38,319 bases of DNA from Clostridiales bacterium (GCA_012523775.1 JAAYTK010000088.1:1-38319), one strand, 5' to 3'. Shown: positions 29,833 to 38,177, counted from the first letter of the stretch. A program made the numbers and translations. The notes: generated by a model from the sequence alone, not told the origin.

Positions 29833-31593
29833 ATGAAAGCGGTGCAGATAAATTCATTAAAACAATATAACAGGCTTCGGGAAAATCGAAGGGAGTTTGT
29901 TCCGGTCATCATAAGCGATAATTTAATCTTTGTAGGACCTTCCTACAGACAGGGTCAAACAAACAGCTGTCTAGGTTGTCTGCTAAACAGCTTAAAGGAC
30001 AATGACAGTGCATACTATCCTCTGTTAACGGTGTTATTATCTGATACGCATAAGCCTTACACCAATCGGACTATGACATTGGAAAATGACCTGGTGATGT
30101 CCTACGAGGAGGATACGCAGAACAAGTTTCATATTATAAACAGAGGAAACATGAGTGTTAAAAGCTATCCGGTATATCAGCATCCGGCCTGTGAAATCTG
30201 TGAAAGGAAGGAAAAGGCCGAGGACATATTAAAAAAGATCAGGTATGACTATGTGTTTAATGAGAGATTTCGTGAAAAATCTCCTGAAGACATAATGAAC
30301 GTCATAGATGGTTTTAAGAGCTTAATCAATCCCCATACAGGCATTGGTCAGTATCTGCTTCGGGATGTCGATGCAAAGATTATGCCAATGTATTTTATTA
30401 AATCTGATTTGGCAGGACGGGAATTTTATTCCTACGGTCGCACCTCCGATTTACAGAATTCAAAATATGCGGCTATATTTGAGATGCTGGAAAGATATGC
30501 TTCAATGGTACCCCATAATAGGGATTGTCTTTTTGGCTCATATAATGATCTAATCAAGGACGGACAAGAGGTGATTAGTCCTATGAGGCTTAACATTCCC
30601 GAGAGCATGCTGGCTCCCGGATATGGTAATTACAGTGATGACAGGAAATACAGATGGAAGAAGGTGCTGGAAATAAACTCTGGAAGTTTCGTCTACCTTC
30701 CTGAGCAGGCCATTTATTATGAAAGTCAGTTAATCAGTAAGGAGAAGAGGTTTGTCTACGAGACCTCCAATGGATGTGCCTTGGGTGGCTCCCTTGAAGA
30801 AGCTATTGTCTATGCACTGTTTGAATTGGTGGAAAGGGACAGCTTCCTGGTTCATTGGTACAACCATATCGCACCGATTAAGCTGGATGTAAGCACATTA
30901 CAGAACGACAACATATCCAGACTGGTACGGTATATGGAAAACAAAGGCTTTCGGGTACATATATTTGATATTACCATGGAGACAAACATTCCAACCATCT
31001 GGGCAGCAGTCGTTGATGAAGATTTTAATGGGAAGGTAAAATGCTACAATGCGGCAGGTGCACATATCAATCCTGAGAAAGCACTGGAGGGTGCCTTAGT
31101 AGAAGTGATAACCTCCGTTTTTGTCTATAACAATATATTGGAAAGCGGTAAAAACATAGATCTGACAAAAGCACTGGAGGGTGCACCCGATAAAGTGTTA
31201 AATATGGAGGATCATGTATATTTCTATGCAAATAAAAAGAATTTTTCTTATATTGAGAAGTTCTATGAAAATGATGTAGTACTGGATTTCAAGCAGGCAT
31301 TTGCCTCCTGGTATCAGAGAAAAAACAGTAACTATAACTTTAAGGATATACTGGACAGGGTGTCTTTATATCATAAGGAGATATATGTCTCTTATCTCTA
31401 TACAGAGGTTAACAAAAAACTAGGCCTGGAATGTGTAAAGGTGATTATACCTTCGATGCTTACGATGACCTTTGGCAACGGCAACAAACGCATCAATTAT
31501 GAACGTGTCCAAAAGGGACCGGTTTTGTCGGGAATAAGGTGTAACCCTATTGCGATTGATGATATTTATGATATTCCACATCCGTTTCCGTAA
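29833..31593 (+). CDS. YcaO cyclodehydratase (azoline synthase)
   Basis: A 586-residue YcaO enzyme. Using ATP it activates the peptide amide next to Cys or Ser so the side chain closes to a thiazoline or oxazoline. The N-terminal part (about 1-130) keeps an E1-like remnant: NLIFVGPSYRQGQTNSCLGC and HPACEIC, giving C46-x2-C49 and C120-x2-C123, a likely zinc site. The YcaO domain follows with AIFEMLERYAS and EAIVYALFELVERDSFLVHW, Glu/Arg-rich ATP/Mg2+ motifs. The protein ends in PHPFP, matching the PxPxP terminus needed by azoline-forming YcaOs. GGAGG precedes the ATG. It is the central enzyme for the six core cysteines. Confidence 0.93.
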   Translation: MKAVQINSLKQYNRLRENRREFVPVIISDNLIFVGPSYRQGQTNSCLGCLLNSLKDNDSAYYPLLTVLLSDTHKPYTNRTMTLENDLVMSYEEDTQNKFHIINRGNMSVKSYPVYQHPACEICERKEKAEDILKKIRYDYVFNERFREKSPEDIMNVIDGFKSLINPHTGIGQYLLRDVDAKIMPMYFIKSDLAGREFYSYGRTSDLQNSKYAAIFEMLERYASMVPHNRDCLFGSYNDLIKDGQEVISPMRLNIPESMLAPGYGNYSDDRKYRWKKVLEINSGSFVYLPEQAIYYESQLISKEKRFVYETSNGCALGGSLEEAIVYALFELVERDSFLVHWYNHIAPIKLDVSTLQNDNISRLVRYMENKGFRVHIFDITMETNIPTIWAAVVDEDFNGKVKCYNAAGAHINPEKALEGALVEVITSVFVYNNILESGKNIDLTKALEGAPDKVLNMEDHVYFYANKKNFSYIEKFYENDVVLDFKQAFASWYQRKNSNYNFKDILDRVSLYHKEIYVSYLYTEVNKKLGLECVKVIIPSMLTMTFGNGNKRINYERVQKGPVLSGIRCNPIAIDDIYDIPHPFP

Positions 31594-31614
31594 TGTATAA
31601 AGAGGTGTAAAGGG

Positions 31615-32937
31615 ATGAACTTCTATGAAAGACTAACTAAATATCGATACAATTATAAAAATTCATACAGCTCCTTTAAATTCATAGATTTTATGAATAC
31701 GGATATGGAAGGAACTTACGATTCTTATCCGGATAAAAGCAATGAGAATTCAATTAGGCAAATAGTAAGATCGGTTTTCTCTTATCGAAGATATGAACCT
31801 TGCAATCCTTATGTTTTTCACAAGGTAGTCCCCTCTGCCAGGAATGTTCATCCTAATGAAGCATTTCTGATTGAGGATGGGTTTATAAGCCGGTTTAATT
31901 CCAAGGCAAATCAATTTGAGATGCTGGGATATTCCCGTCATTACGAAGGAAGGCTGTGGATAATTATAGCTTCAGAGCTATGGAGAATCATGAAGTTTTA
32001 CGGAGATTTCGGACTGGCTCTATCGCTTCTGGATGTTGGCCATATACAGGCCCACGTAAAATTAAAGCTTTTGGATTCAGGATATGAGAGGGCCAGATTA
32101 CTATATGGAGTTGACACTAAGAAGCTGATTCAGAGTCTTGGCTTTTCAAAAAACTCTGCCTGTATCGGTGCGGTAATCGATTTATCTGAGTATGTAAGTG
32201 AAATAGAATTCTTGTCAGAAAAGGATCGGGTAAAGACAGGGATACAACAACGTAAATTCAATTATGACGATGAAGTCGGCAGTTATCCGCAGGTGATAGA
32301 ATTCCTTCATTACAGGGACGAGCCTAAGACAAAACCTATTGCGTATCATGAGGGAGCAAATAAACTGTGTAAAGACTTAGCATATGAGATATATAGAAAT
32401 TCCGGACACAACACACCGGGACTATTCAGTACCACAGAAAGACTTCCTACGGCCACAGCTAAACGATATGCGGAAGGAATCGCCGAATATATAAAATACT
32501 TTCTCGGTGACAAGTCAGGGTTTTGGGCAGGTGTATTATACCGTGCATTAGACGGAGAGGACTATCTTATAATTGTTTCGGAGGCCGGGACTGAGAGGAT
32601 TAATAAATGCTGTAAGATTCATAGAGAAGAGTTGCTTCATGATACCTTTGAACATATTAACATGAACAGTATTCCCTTAGATATTTTCCTGATATATTCT
32701 ATTGATCCATATAGCACACAGGAGGAAAATATTCGAAATGCGCATATCGGGGCCGGTGAGATAAGTCAATATATCAGTCTTATGGCAGCTAAGGATGGAT
32801 TTTTTGCAAGGCCCATGAAAAATTTTAATGATAATTATATATCAAAGCTGATTGGTATTGACAGTAACAGAGAAAGCATAGTGTATTCAACGATTATTGG
32901 CAGAGAAAACCATTACAATTATGTTTTAAAGCTGTAA
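31615..32937 (+). CDS. SagB/TbtE-like FMN azoline dehydrogenase, two-domain form
   Basis: A 440-residue nitroreductase-superfamily protein, predicted to oxidise azolines to azoles with FMN. It looks like two tandem nitroreductase folds: an N-terminal half with FSYRRYEPCN, VPSARNVHPNEAFLIEDG and GLALSLLDVGHIQAHVKLKL, and a C-terminal half with LFSTTERLPTATAKRYA, NAHIGAGEISQYISLMAAKD and GFFARPMKNFNDNYISK. Tandem-domain dehydrogenases of this size occur in thiopeptide clusters. The second SagB-like gene (33832-34617) is a single domain, so either they form a heteromer or act on different rings. Confidence 0.8.
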   Translation: MNFYERLTKYRYNYKNSYSSFKFIDFMNTDMEGTYDSYPDKSNENSIRQIVRSVFSYRRYEPCNPYVFHKVVPSARNVHPNEAFLIEDGFISRFNSKANQFEMLGYSRHYEGRLWIIIASELWRIMKFYGDFGLALSLLDVGHIQAHVKLKLLDSGYERARLLYGVDTKKLIQSLGFSKNSACIGAVIDLSEYVSEIEFLSEKDRVKTGIQQRKFNYDDEVGSYPQVIEFLHYRDEPKTKPIAYHEGANKLCKDLAYEIYRNSGHNTPGLFSTTERLPTATAKRYAEGIAEYIKYFLGDKSGFWAGVLYRALDGEDYLIIVSEAGTERINKCCKIHREELLHDTFEHINMNSIPLDIFLIYSIDPYSTQEENIRNAHIGAGEISQYISLMAAKDGFFARPMKNFNDNYISKLIGIDSNRESIVYSTIIGRENHYNYVLKL

Positions 32938-32965
32938 GCAATCATTCTGCGGAAGGGAGGATTAA

Positions 32966-33835
32966 ATGAACTGGAAAGCAATCCATTTTTATATACATGA
33001 TAATAAGTTTCACACAACTTTTCTTACGGAATACTTAAAGCCTTTCATAGAAAGGCAGCAAAAGAAGGGACATCTGAAGAAATTCTTTTATATAATTTAT
33101 TGGCAAGGCGGTAACCATATAAGATTTCGTTATATCTCTGATTGTGAGCAAGAGATTAAAGAAGGACTGATAAACTGCTTTCGTGATTTCAAGAAAATCT
33201 ATAGACCTTCCGAGGTAATGGACAAGGAAACGTATTATAAGATTTTTTCTAATAATAAGGAAGAGGTTACGGAGCTTCAATGGATTGAGGATGGAAATTA
33301 CCTTGAGGTACCATATGAGCCGGAATATTCACGATATGGCGGAACAGAAGCGATTGGTTACTCTGAGAATGTTTTTCAATGCTCCAGCTGTTATGCATTG
33401 GAAATTCTGGAACAGGCAAAGAATAATTATGGATTAAAGCTTTTTGCAGCATTGGACATGATGGGCATTGCTTTAGAAAATATCGAGAAAAAGGAAGAAT
33501 TCTTAAAATATTATTATGATTTTTGGAGGGATTTTAATGAGCAGAAGGAGGAGCCGGGGGCTTATACTAAGGGGTTGTTTGAGAAATATAAACATTACAA
33601 TGAACGGACAAGCGGGAGAAATGTTGAATTTTACAGTGCATGGAAGGAACAGCTGTGTAAGAATCTCGATGAGGCGGTCAGGGTCCAAAATACATTTGAC
33701 AATGGGTGGCAAGCCAAGAATTTAATATTGGCATCCTTATTACATATGAATCATAACCGACTGGGTATTTATCCAAGATACGAAAGCATTATGGCAAAAA
33801 TAATGCTGTTATGCGCAAAGGAGGCGATTGTGTGA
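32966..33835 (+). CDS. thiopeptide-type bacteriocin biosynthesis protein, LanB C-domain (glutamate elimination)
   Basis: A 289-residue SpaB-C/thiopeptide-ocin domain protein. Family marks are the opening MNWKAIHFYIHD, FFYIIYWQGGNHIRFRY, then EPEYSRYGGTEAIGYSENVF with the RYGG motif and following SS, and near the end LASLLHMNHNRLGIYPRYE. In LanB systems this domain binds glutamylated Ser/Thr and eliminates glutamate to give dehydro-residues, here complementing the N-domain protein at 24617-27139. GGGAGG precedes the ATG. Its stop overlaps the next start (GTGA), so it is coupled to the SagB gene. Confidence 0.85.
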   Translation: MNWKAIHFYIHDNKFHTTFLTEYLKPFIERQQKKGHLKKFFYIIYWQGGNHIRFRYISDCEQEIKEGLINCFRDFKKIYRPSEVMDKETYYKIFSNNKEEVTELQWIEDGNYLEVPYEPEYSRYGGTEAIGYSENVFQCSSCYALEILEQAKNNYGLKLFAALDMMGIALENIEKKEEFLKYYYDFWRDFNEQKEEPGAYTKGLFEKYKHYNERTSGRNVEFYSAWKEQLCKNLDEAVRVQNTFDNGWQAKNLILASLLHMNHNRLGIYPRYESIMAKIMLLCAKEAIV

Positions 33836-34617
33836 GTGAATTGTTATGGGATTTTAGTGAGAAAGCAGAGGATAAAGGCAGAATCTATCAATTCTATCAC
33901 ATTAATTCGAAGCATTCGCCCAGAACTCAGAGCTTTCAGGCTCCAAAGATGAACTATTCTAAGGATTATAAAGAGGACAGCAATTATCCAGTGGTAGCCA
34001 AGGTTCCATTACTGGAAGAAACAAAGGATACCGGATATAGTTTGTATTCTGCTCTAATGGAACGTCGGACCTCCTGGAGCTTTCAGAGAGCCACTATGAC
34101 GGATGATGAGATATTAATGTTCTTAGCCTATTCCTTTGGAGTCAGCGATAAGGAACAAAACACTAAGACTTACCCTTCCGGAGGAAGAATGTATCCGGTT
34201 GAGATATATCTGATACCCAATATAAGCATTCAGCAAAGTTCCAAAATATTTAGTAAGGACAAAGTTTTCCGCTATAATGTTGTAACAAGAGATATTGAAA
34301 TTATGGCAGACGGCAATATAAATTTATTGGATTCTCTGACATCCTCAACGGATATCGGCACAATGACCTTTGCGGATACGCAGTTTCTTATTTGTCTGGT
34401 CGGAAATTATACGCACATCAATGAAAAATATCATTCACTTACATATCGGTTGATTCAGATGGAGCTGGGACATATCGGTCAGAATATTATGCTTACGGCA
34501 GCAATGCTGAAGCTGAATACGGTTCCCCTAGGTGGATTTTTTGAGGACAGGGTAAACAGGTACCTAAACATAGATGGTATAACGAAACAGACATTATATA
34601 TATTTGCAGCCGGGTAA
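33832..34617 (+). CDS. SagB-type azoline dehydrogenase (nitroreductase family)
   Basis: A 261-residue single-domain dehydrogenase that should oxidise thiazolines or oxazolines to aromatic azoles using FMN. Motifs are LMERRTSWSFQRATMTDDEI, TYPSGGRMYPVEIYLI and YRLIQMELGHIGQNIMLTAA followed by PLGGFFEDRVNRYLNI, all classic for SagB. The start is GTG at 33832: AAAGGAGG lies 8 nt upstream and the GTGA overlap couples it to the preceding stop. The in-frame ATG at 33811 would put the ribosome site inside the gene. It differs strongly from the longer dehydrogenase at 31615-32937. Confidence 0.92.
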   Translation: MSELLWDFSEKAEDKGRIYQFYHINSKHSPRTQSFQAPKMNYSKDYKEDSNYPVVAKVPLLEETKDTGYSLYSALMERRTSWSFQRATMTDDEILMFLAYSFGVSDKEQNTKTYPSGGRMYPVEIYLIPNISIQQSSKIFSKDKVFRYNVVTRDIEIMADGNINLLDSLTSSTDIGTMTFADTQFLICLVGNYTHINEKYHSLTYRLIQMELGHIGQNIMLTAAMLKLNTVPLGGFFEDRVNRYLNIDGITKQTLYIFAAG

Positions 34618-34639
34618 TATTCTATAATAGGAAGGAAGT

Positions 34640-35680
34640 ATGATTATGGAGCTTGCAACGATTGTAAAATTAAAGGATAAATATCTGTTTTTTAATGACG
34701 GAAATATGATTTGCGTTTATGATATGGATGAAAACCGGGTTAAACTTAAGCTTGCCTGCAAGGATGTAATAGATACATATGCCCTAAAAAGAGAGTTGGC
34801 AAAACCCCATACACTTCACTGGCTAAGTAAGAAAAAATATTTTAGTTGGCTTGGGGTATTAATCAGTAAATATAATGATCTGTTCGAGGTTGTGGGGGAG
34901 GAAAACCTACTGTGGGAACGCACAAAAAATAATCTTACAGATATTATATCAAGAGAGAACTATGCCGAGAATGTGGAGATTTCCATGGATTTTTCTGATA
35001 GTACTCTGGTGCTCTATGGATTGTCCGGAATCAATGTGACTATAGCAGAAGCCGTGAGAGATTTAAACTATAAGAGCATTATATTGATTAATCGTGATGA
35101 GGTGGTGGAGGCAGAGGATATCGAGGACGAAACCGGAATATATACCTATAAGGATGTTTTACAAAAAAAGAAGGATATACTCTCCGATTATTTTAATAAG
35201 AGGAATGAAAAGGTTAAAATCATTAATTTGCAGGATCTAAATGATCTGACTGTAATAGATAAAAGCATTTTTATAATCGAAAACAACAGTCTGAGTAAGG
35301 AGGAGTTACTGGGAATTAATCGATTTGTCACCAAGCACAGAAAATTAGCTCTTTTCTTTCAGATGCAGCCGGATAAATTGATTTTTGGACCGCTTGTGGT
35401 CGGAGGAGAGAGTGCCTGTCTTGAGTGTCTGGAGCATGGAGAACTTTTTGAGAAATGTTATGGGATAAAGAGTGTTCCTGTTGATTCGGTGTTCAGATAT
35501 ATGCTTATGTTCTTAATAAAGAGAACCTTATGCTATGTGAAGGAGAATGATCTTTATATACTGCTTGGGGATGTGCAGATACCGATTAATAAGATATTTA
35601 AGATTGATCGATTTACTATGCGTGGTGAATTTGACTATATATACCGGGATGTTGACTGTACCTGCTCTTTAGATGATTAG
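34640..35680 (+). CDS. E1/ThiF-like cyclodehydratase partner with zinc site
   Basis: A 346-residue protein of the ocin-ThiF/TOMM leader-binding group. The N-terminal 90 residues may be a RiPP recognition element. A Rossmann-like stretch (STLVLYGLSGINVTIAEAV ... IILINRDEVVEAEDIE) follows, and then the hallmark FGPLVVGGESACLECLEHGE, equivalent to the PLVxPGxTACLxCL motif of YcaO partners. The end VDCTCSLDD gives a CxC that, with the CLEC, would make a four-Cys zinc site. The glycine-rich ATP loop of true E1 enzymes is reduced, as is usual here. Start is ATG 34640 or 34646; GGAAGG is nearer ideal for 34646. It is the last biosynthetic gene before a terminator. Confidence 0.78.
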   Translation: MIMELATIVKLKDKYLFFNDGNMICVYDMDENRVKLKLACKDVIDTYALKRELAKPHTLHWLSKKKYFSWLGVLISKYNDLFEVVGEENLLWERTKNNLTDIISRENYAENVEISMDFSDSTLVLYGLSGINVTIAEAVRDLNYKSIILINRDEVVEAEDIEDETGIYTYKDVLQKKKDILSDYFNKRNEKVKIINLQDLNDLTVIDKSIFIIENNSLSKEELLGINRFVTKHRKLALFFQMQPDKLIFGPLVVGGESACLECLEHGELFEKCYGIKSVPVDSVFRYMLMFLIKRTLCYVKENDLYILLGDVQIPINKIFKIDRFTMRGEFDYIYRDVDCTCSLDD

Positions 35681-35706
35681 AATATAATAGTATTCAGACA
35701 GAGATT

Positions 35707-35738
35707 ATCGCCGTAACCGTTTTGGTTATGGCGATTTT
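35707..35738 (+). terminator. terminator at the end of the biosynthetic operon
   Basis: Stem ATCGCCGTAACC (35707-35718) pairs with 35724-35735 (one G:U), 5-nt loop, then TTT. It lies 26 nt after the last biosynthetic gene and before the regulatory genes' own promoter. Confidence 0.78.
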
Positions 35739-35758
35739 GCTAATATTCCCAAAAAGTA

Positions 35759-35787
35759 TTTACAAGAAGGGTTTCCAATGTTATACT
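35759..35787 (+). promoter_or_regulatory. sigma-A promoter of the regulatory pair
   Basis: TTTACA (35759-35764), exactly 17 nt, then TATACT (35782-35787), about 92 nt before the response regulator ATG. The spacer contains GGGTTTC (35769-35775), also found in the second GTTTCAT repeat upstream of the precursor promoter. Confidence 0.75.
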
Positions 35788-35879
35788 TTTACCGAATAAT
35801 AGAGCAAATAAGGATATTATGTATGTCAATGACAGAAATTGGACAAGCCGGTTATTATAGATTATAGGGGAGGCAATAT

Positions 35880-36593
35880 ATGAAATACATAATAGGAGTT
35901 TGTGATGATGAGAAATTGCAGGTCAAAGTAAACGGTCTATACATAAAGGAAATTGCCTTACGTAATAATTGGGATGTAGCTATGGTTCCGTTTAACACGG
36001 GAAGGGCGGTTCTTGAATATTTAGCAACGAGGAAATTGGATGTTTTATTTTTGGATATCGATCTTGGTAATGAATCGGGTATAGGAATCGCGGAAAAAAT
36101 TGCAGTTAAATATCCGGAAGTTGTGGTTATATTTATTACCGGACATCGTGAATTTGCCAATGATGCCTTTGATGTAGATGCGATGGGATACATTGTAAAG
36201 CCGGTAGAAGAGAAGAAGATGGAAAGGGTACTTAAAAAGACCCTGACACATGTCGAAGCAATTCGCTCTAAAAAACCCAGTGAAACCATAGTGGTTACAG
36301 TTGAAAATCTAAAGAAGAAAATTCTTCAGAATGATATTCTCTATATTGAGCGTCAACAGGCGAAAAGCATAATTGTTTTAAAAGGAAAAAAATACGGTGT
36401 GTATGAGACAATTACCTCTCTGGCAGAAAGGCTCACGGACAGCTTTCTAAGAATCAGTCAGAGCTATATTGTGAACAAATCCTTTATTGCAGGCATTGAA
36501 GGAAACAGAGTATTGCTTAAGAACGGAATGGATATTTCCATTGGCAGGACGTATCGCAAGGATGTTCTAGAAGCCTATTACCAGGACAAATAA
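35880..36593 (+). CDS. LytTR-family (AgrA-like) response regulator
   Basis: A 237-residue regulator. The receiver domain (about 3-120) has CDDE with the acidic pair, phospho-acceptor D59 in VLFLDIDLG, and Lys in GYIVKPVEEKKM. The LytTR DNA-binding domain (about 140-237) has NDILYIERQQAKSIIVLKGK, FLRISQSYIVNKSFIAGI and ISIGRTYRKDVLEAYY. LytTR proteins such as AgrA and PlnC commonly switch on bacteriocin and quorum genes. GGGGAGG precedes the ATG. The AgrC-like kinase gene starts 17 nt after its stop. The precursor promoter and perhaps its own are the likely targets. Confidence 0.94.
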   Translation: MKYIIGVCDDEKLQVKVNGLYIKEIALRNNWDVAMVPFNTGRAVLEYLATRKLDVLFLDIDLGNESGIGIAEKIAVKYPEVVVIFITGHREFANDAFDVDAMGYIVKPVEEKKMERVLKKTLTHVEAIRSKKPSETIVVTVENLKKKILQNDILYIERQQAKSIIVLKGKKYGVYETITSLAERLTDSFLRISQSYIVNKSFIAGIEGNRVLLKNGMDISIGRTYRKDVLEAYYQDK

Positions 36594-36610
36594 TAACAGA
36601 GGTGGAATTA

Positions 36611-37921
36611 ATGGAAGAAAATCTCCATTTTATAACGGGTGTCCTTATATTCGTAGTGGATGCTTTCCTATGGCATAAACTGCTTTTCAGCATGTGCAAC
36701 TTTCGCTATGATAAGAAATTAAGAATCATCCCTCCGGCCATATGGTGTTTGGTATTTATATTAAGAAATCTTATTATGGAGATGGTTGACGGAGACACCT
36801 TAATAGAGATATTAAGGATACTGACTTTGCTGACAGGATTTATACTTGCCCTTGTTTTTTATCAAGACAAATTTTCAAAAATACTGATATGGAATATAGT
36901 ACATATATTATTAATGGCGGTATCAGAATTATTTACAATACTGATCTTATGGATTGGCACAAGGCAGCCGGTTGAGATGGTGATAAGTCAGGACAGGGGA
37001 TATTATGTCGGAACATTAATATCCAAGTTGCTGATGTTTGCAATCATATGGTTAATAACGATGAAGAAGGATCGTTACAGCGTGCTACTAAAAAAGGGAT
37101 TTATCGATATTATAATTCTGGGCATTATAATCACCATGGTGTATGCATATTCCGTTTATATAATTCGAAATCAGGAGGTTTTTTCCGGAGTCAGTAAGTG
37201 GTTCTTAAGTGGGTCCCTGATTGCTTTATTTATTATAGTGGCTCTGATTGTAAGAATTATGTTTCATTTGTTTCGGGCTGTAAAGCAGGAATTAGATGCT
37301 CAGCATAGGGTTCAAGAGCTCGAGATGGAACGGCAATTTTATACGGAGATGGAGAATCTGGTGTCTTCGTTAAGGGCGTTACGACATGATCTCAATAATC
37401 ATTTCAGTGTTATCAATGGATTATTAAGTGCAGGCCAGTATCAGGAGTGTCAACGGTATATGCAGGAGGTATATTCTGAAATGGATATGGCAAATTCCTT
37501 TGTATGCGTTGAGAACACAGCGGTTTCGATTTTAATTAATAATAAGATTAGCAAGGCAAAAAGCAAAGGTATAAAAATTGAAAGCCTGATTTCATTTGAT
37601 AATTTTTCTATGCCATATATAACAATCTGCTCTCTGATAGGTAATATTCTGGACAATGCAATCGAAGCTACGGAGAAAACAGAGGATAAATATATTCAGC
37701 TTATTGTTAAAGGAAAGAACGGGGAGTGTAAAATAAGCTGTGAGAACACCTATGCAGACAGGCCGATATTCAGTGACGGAAAATATCAGACATCAAAGAA
37801 GGATAAAAAAAATCATGGGATTGGACTTTCCAAGGTACGGGAAATCGTTAAGGAATATCATGGAACCATGGATATCCAAGTTGATGATACCTTCTTGATA
37901 TCATTAACATTGAAGGCATAA
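36611..37921 (+). CDS. AgrC-like GHKL sensor histidine kinase
   Basis: A 436-residue kinase with an N-terminal membrane region of about six helices (roughly residues 5-220), like peptide-sensing AgrC and ComD. A coiled segment (VKQELDAQHRVQELEMERQF) leads to H-box ALRHDLNNHFSVINGLL with phospho-acceptor His259, then a GHKL ATPase with N-box IGNILDNAIEATEK and G-box NHGIGLSKVREIVKEYHG. The short C-terminal ATPase lacks a classic HisKA domain, as in AgrC. ATG 36611 is chosen because AGAGGTGG is 7 nt upstream. It probably reads the thiolactone peptide encoded at 37992-38177. A shared terminator follows. Confidence 0.93.
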   Translation: MEENLHFITGVLIFVVDAFLWHKLLFSMCNFRYDKKLRIIPPAIWCLVFILRNLIMEMVDGDTLIEILRILTLLTGFILALVFYQDKFSKILIWNIVHILLMAVSELFTILILWIGTRQPVEMVISQDRGYYVGTLISKLLMFAIIWLITMKKDRYSVLLKKGFIDIIILGIIITMVYAYSVYIIRNQEVFSGVSKWFLSGSLIALFIIVALIVRIMFHLFRAVKQELDAQHRVQELEMERQFYTEMENLVSSLRALRHDLNNHFSVINGLLSAGQYQECQRYMQEVYSEMDMANSFVCVENTAVSILINNKISKAKSKGIKIESLISFDNFSMPYITICSLIGNILDNAIEATEKTEDKYIQLIVKGKNGECKISCENTYADRPIFSDGKYQTSKKDKKNHGIGLSKVREIVKEYHGTMDIQVDDTFLISLTLKA

Positions 37922-37924
37922 GAA

Positions 37925-37956
37925 AAAAGCTGAGAATTAGGGTTCTCGGCTTTTTT
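37925..37956. terminator. bidirectional terminator between kinase and AgrD-like gene
   Basis: AAGCTGAGAA (37927-37936) pairs with 37943-37952 (one G:U) around a 6-nt loop. A-run on the left and T-run on the right make it work on both strands, ending the kinase gene (plus) and the AgrD-like gene (minus). Confidence 0.85.
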
Positions 37957-37991
37957 AATGCTCATTGATTTATCATTATGCAAATATCGAA

Positions 37992-38177
37992 TCAGATATT
38001 CTTCGGTAAAACACTCTTAATGCTAATACCATCCATTCCTTCCGGTTTCTTAGGCTCATAAAATAATAAGAAGCAGGGTACCGGACCACTTAATGCGACC
38101 ATAGCAACTAAGGACAATACAGATGTTAAAACGCTGTTAGTAATTTTCTTGCTTAATTTGGTAATGTTTTTCTTCAT
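37992..38177 (-). CDS. AgrD-like cyclic lactone autoinducer peptide precursor
   Basis: A 61-residue peptide with AgrD layout: a basic start (MKKNITKLSKKI), an amphipathic/hydrophobic helix to about residue 30, then GPVPCFLLFYEPKKPEGM, and a charged tail. In C. perfringens AgrD the thiolactone ring is CLWFT followed by HQPEEP; by alignment the ring here would be Cys-Phe-Leu-Leu-Phe, cut before YEPKKP. An AAGGAGG ribosome site lies 7 nt upstream of the ATG. AgrB, the membrane protease that cuts and cyclises AgrD, is not in the window. Upstream DNA (38228-38319) looks foreign, so the original AgrB neighbour may be displaced or lie beyond the edge. Confidence 0.85.
   Translation of the reverse strand: MKKNITKLSKKITNSVLTSVLSLVAMVALSGPVPCFLLFYEPKKPEGMDGISIKSVLPKNI

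Noticed and set aside
35855-36289. 144-codon open frame on the minus strand
   Set aside because: It is antisense to the LytTR regulator gene, with no ribosome site.
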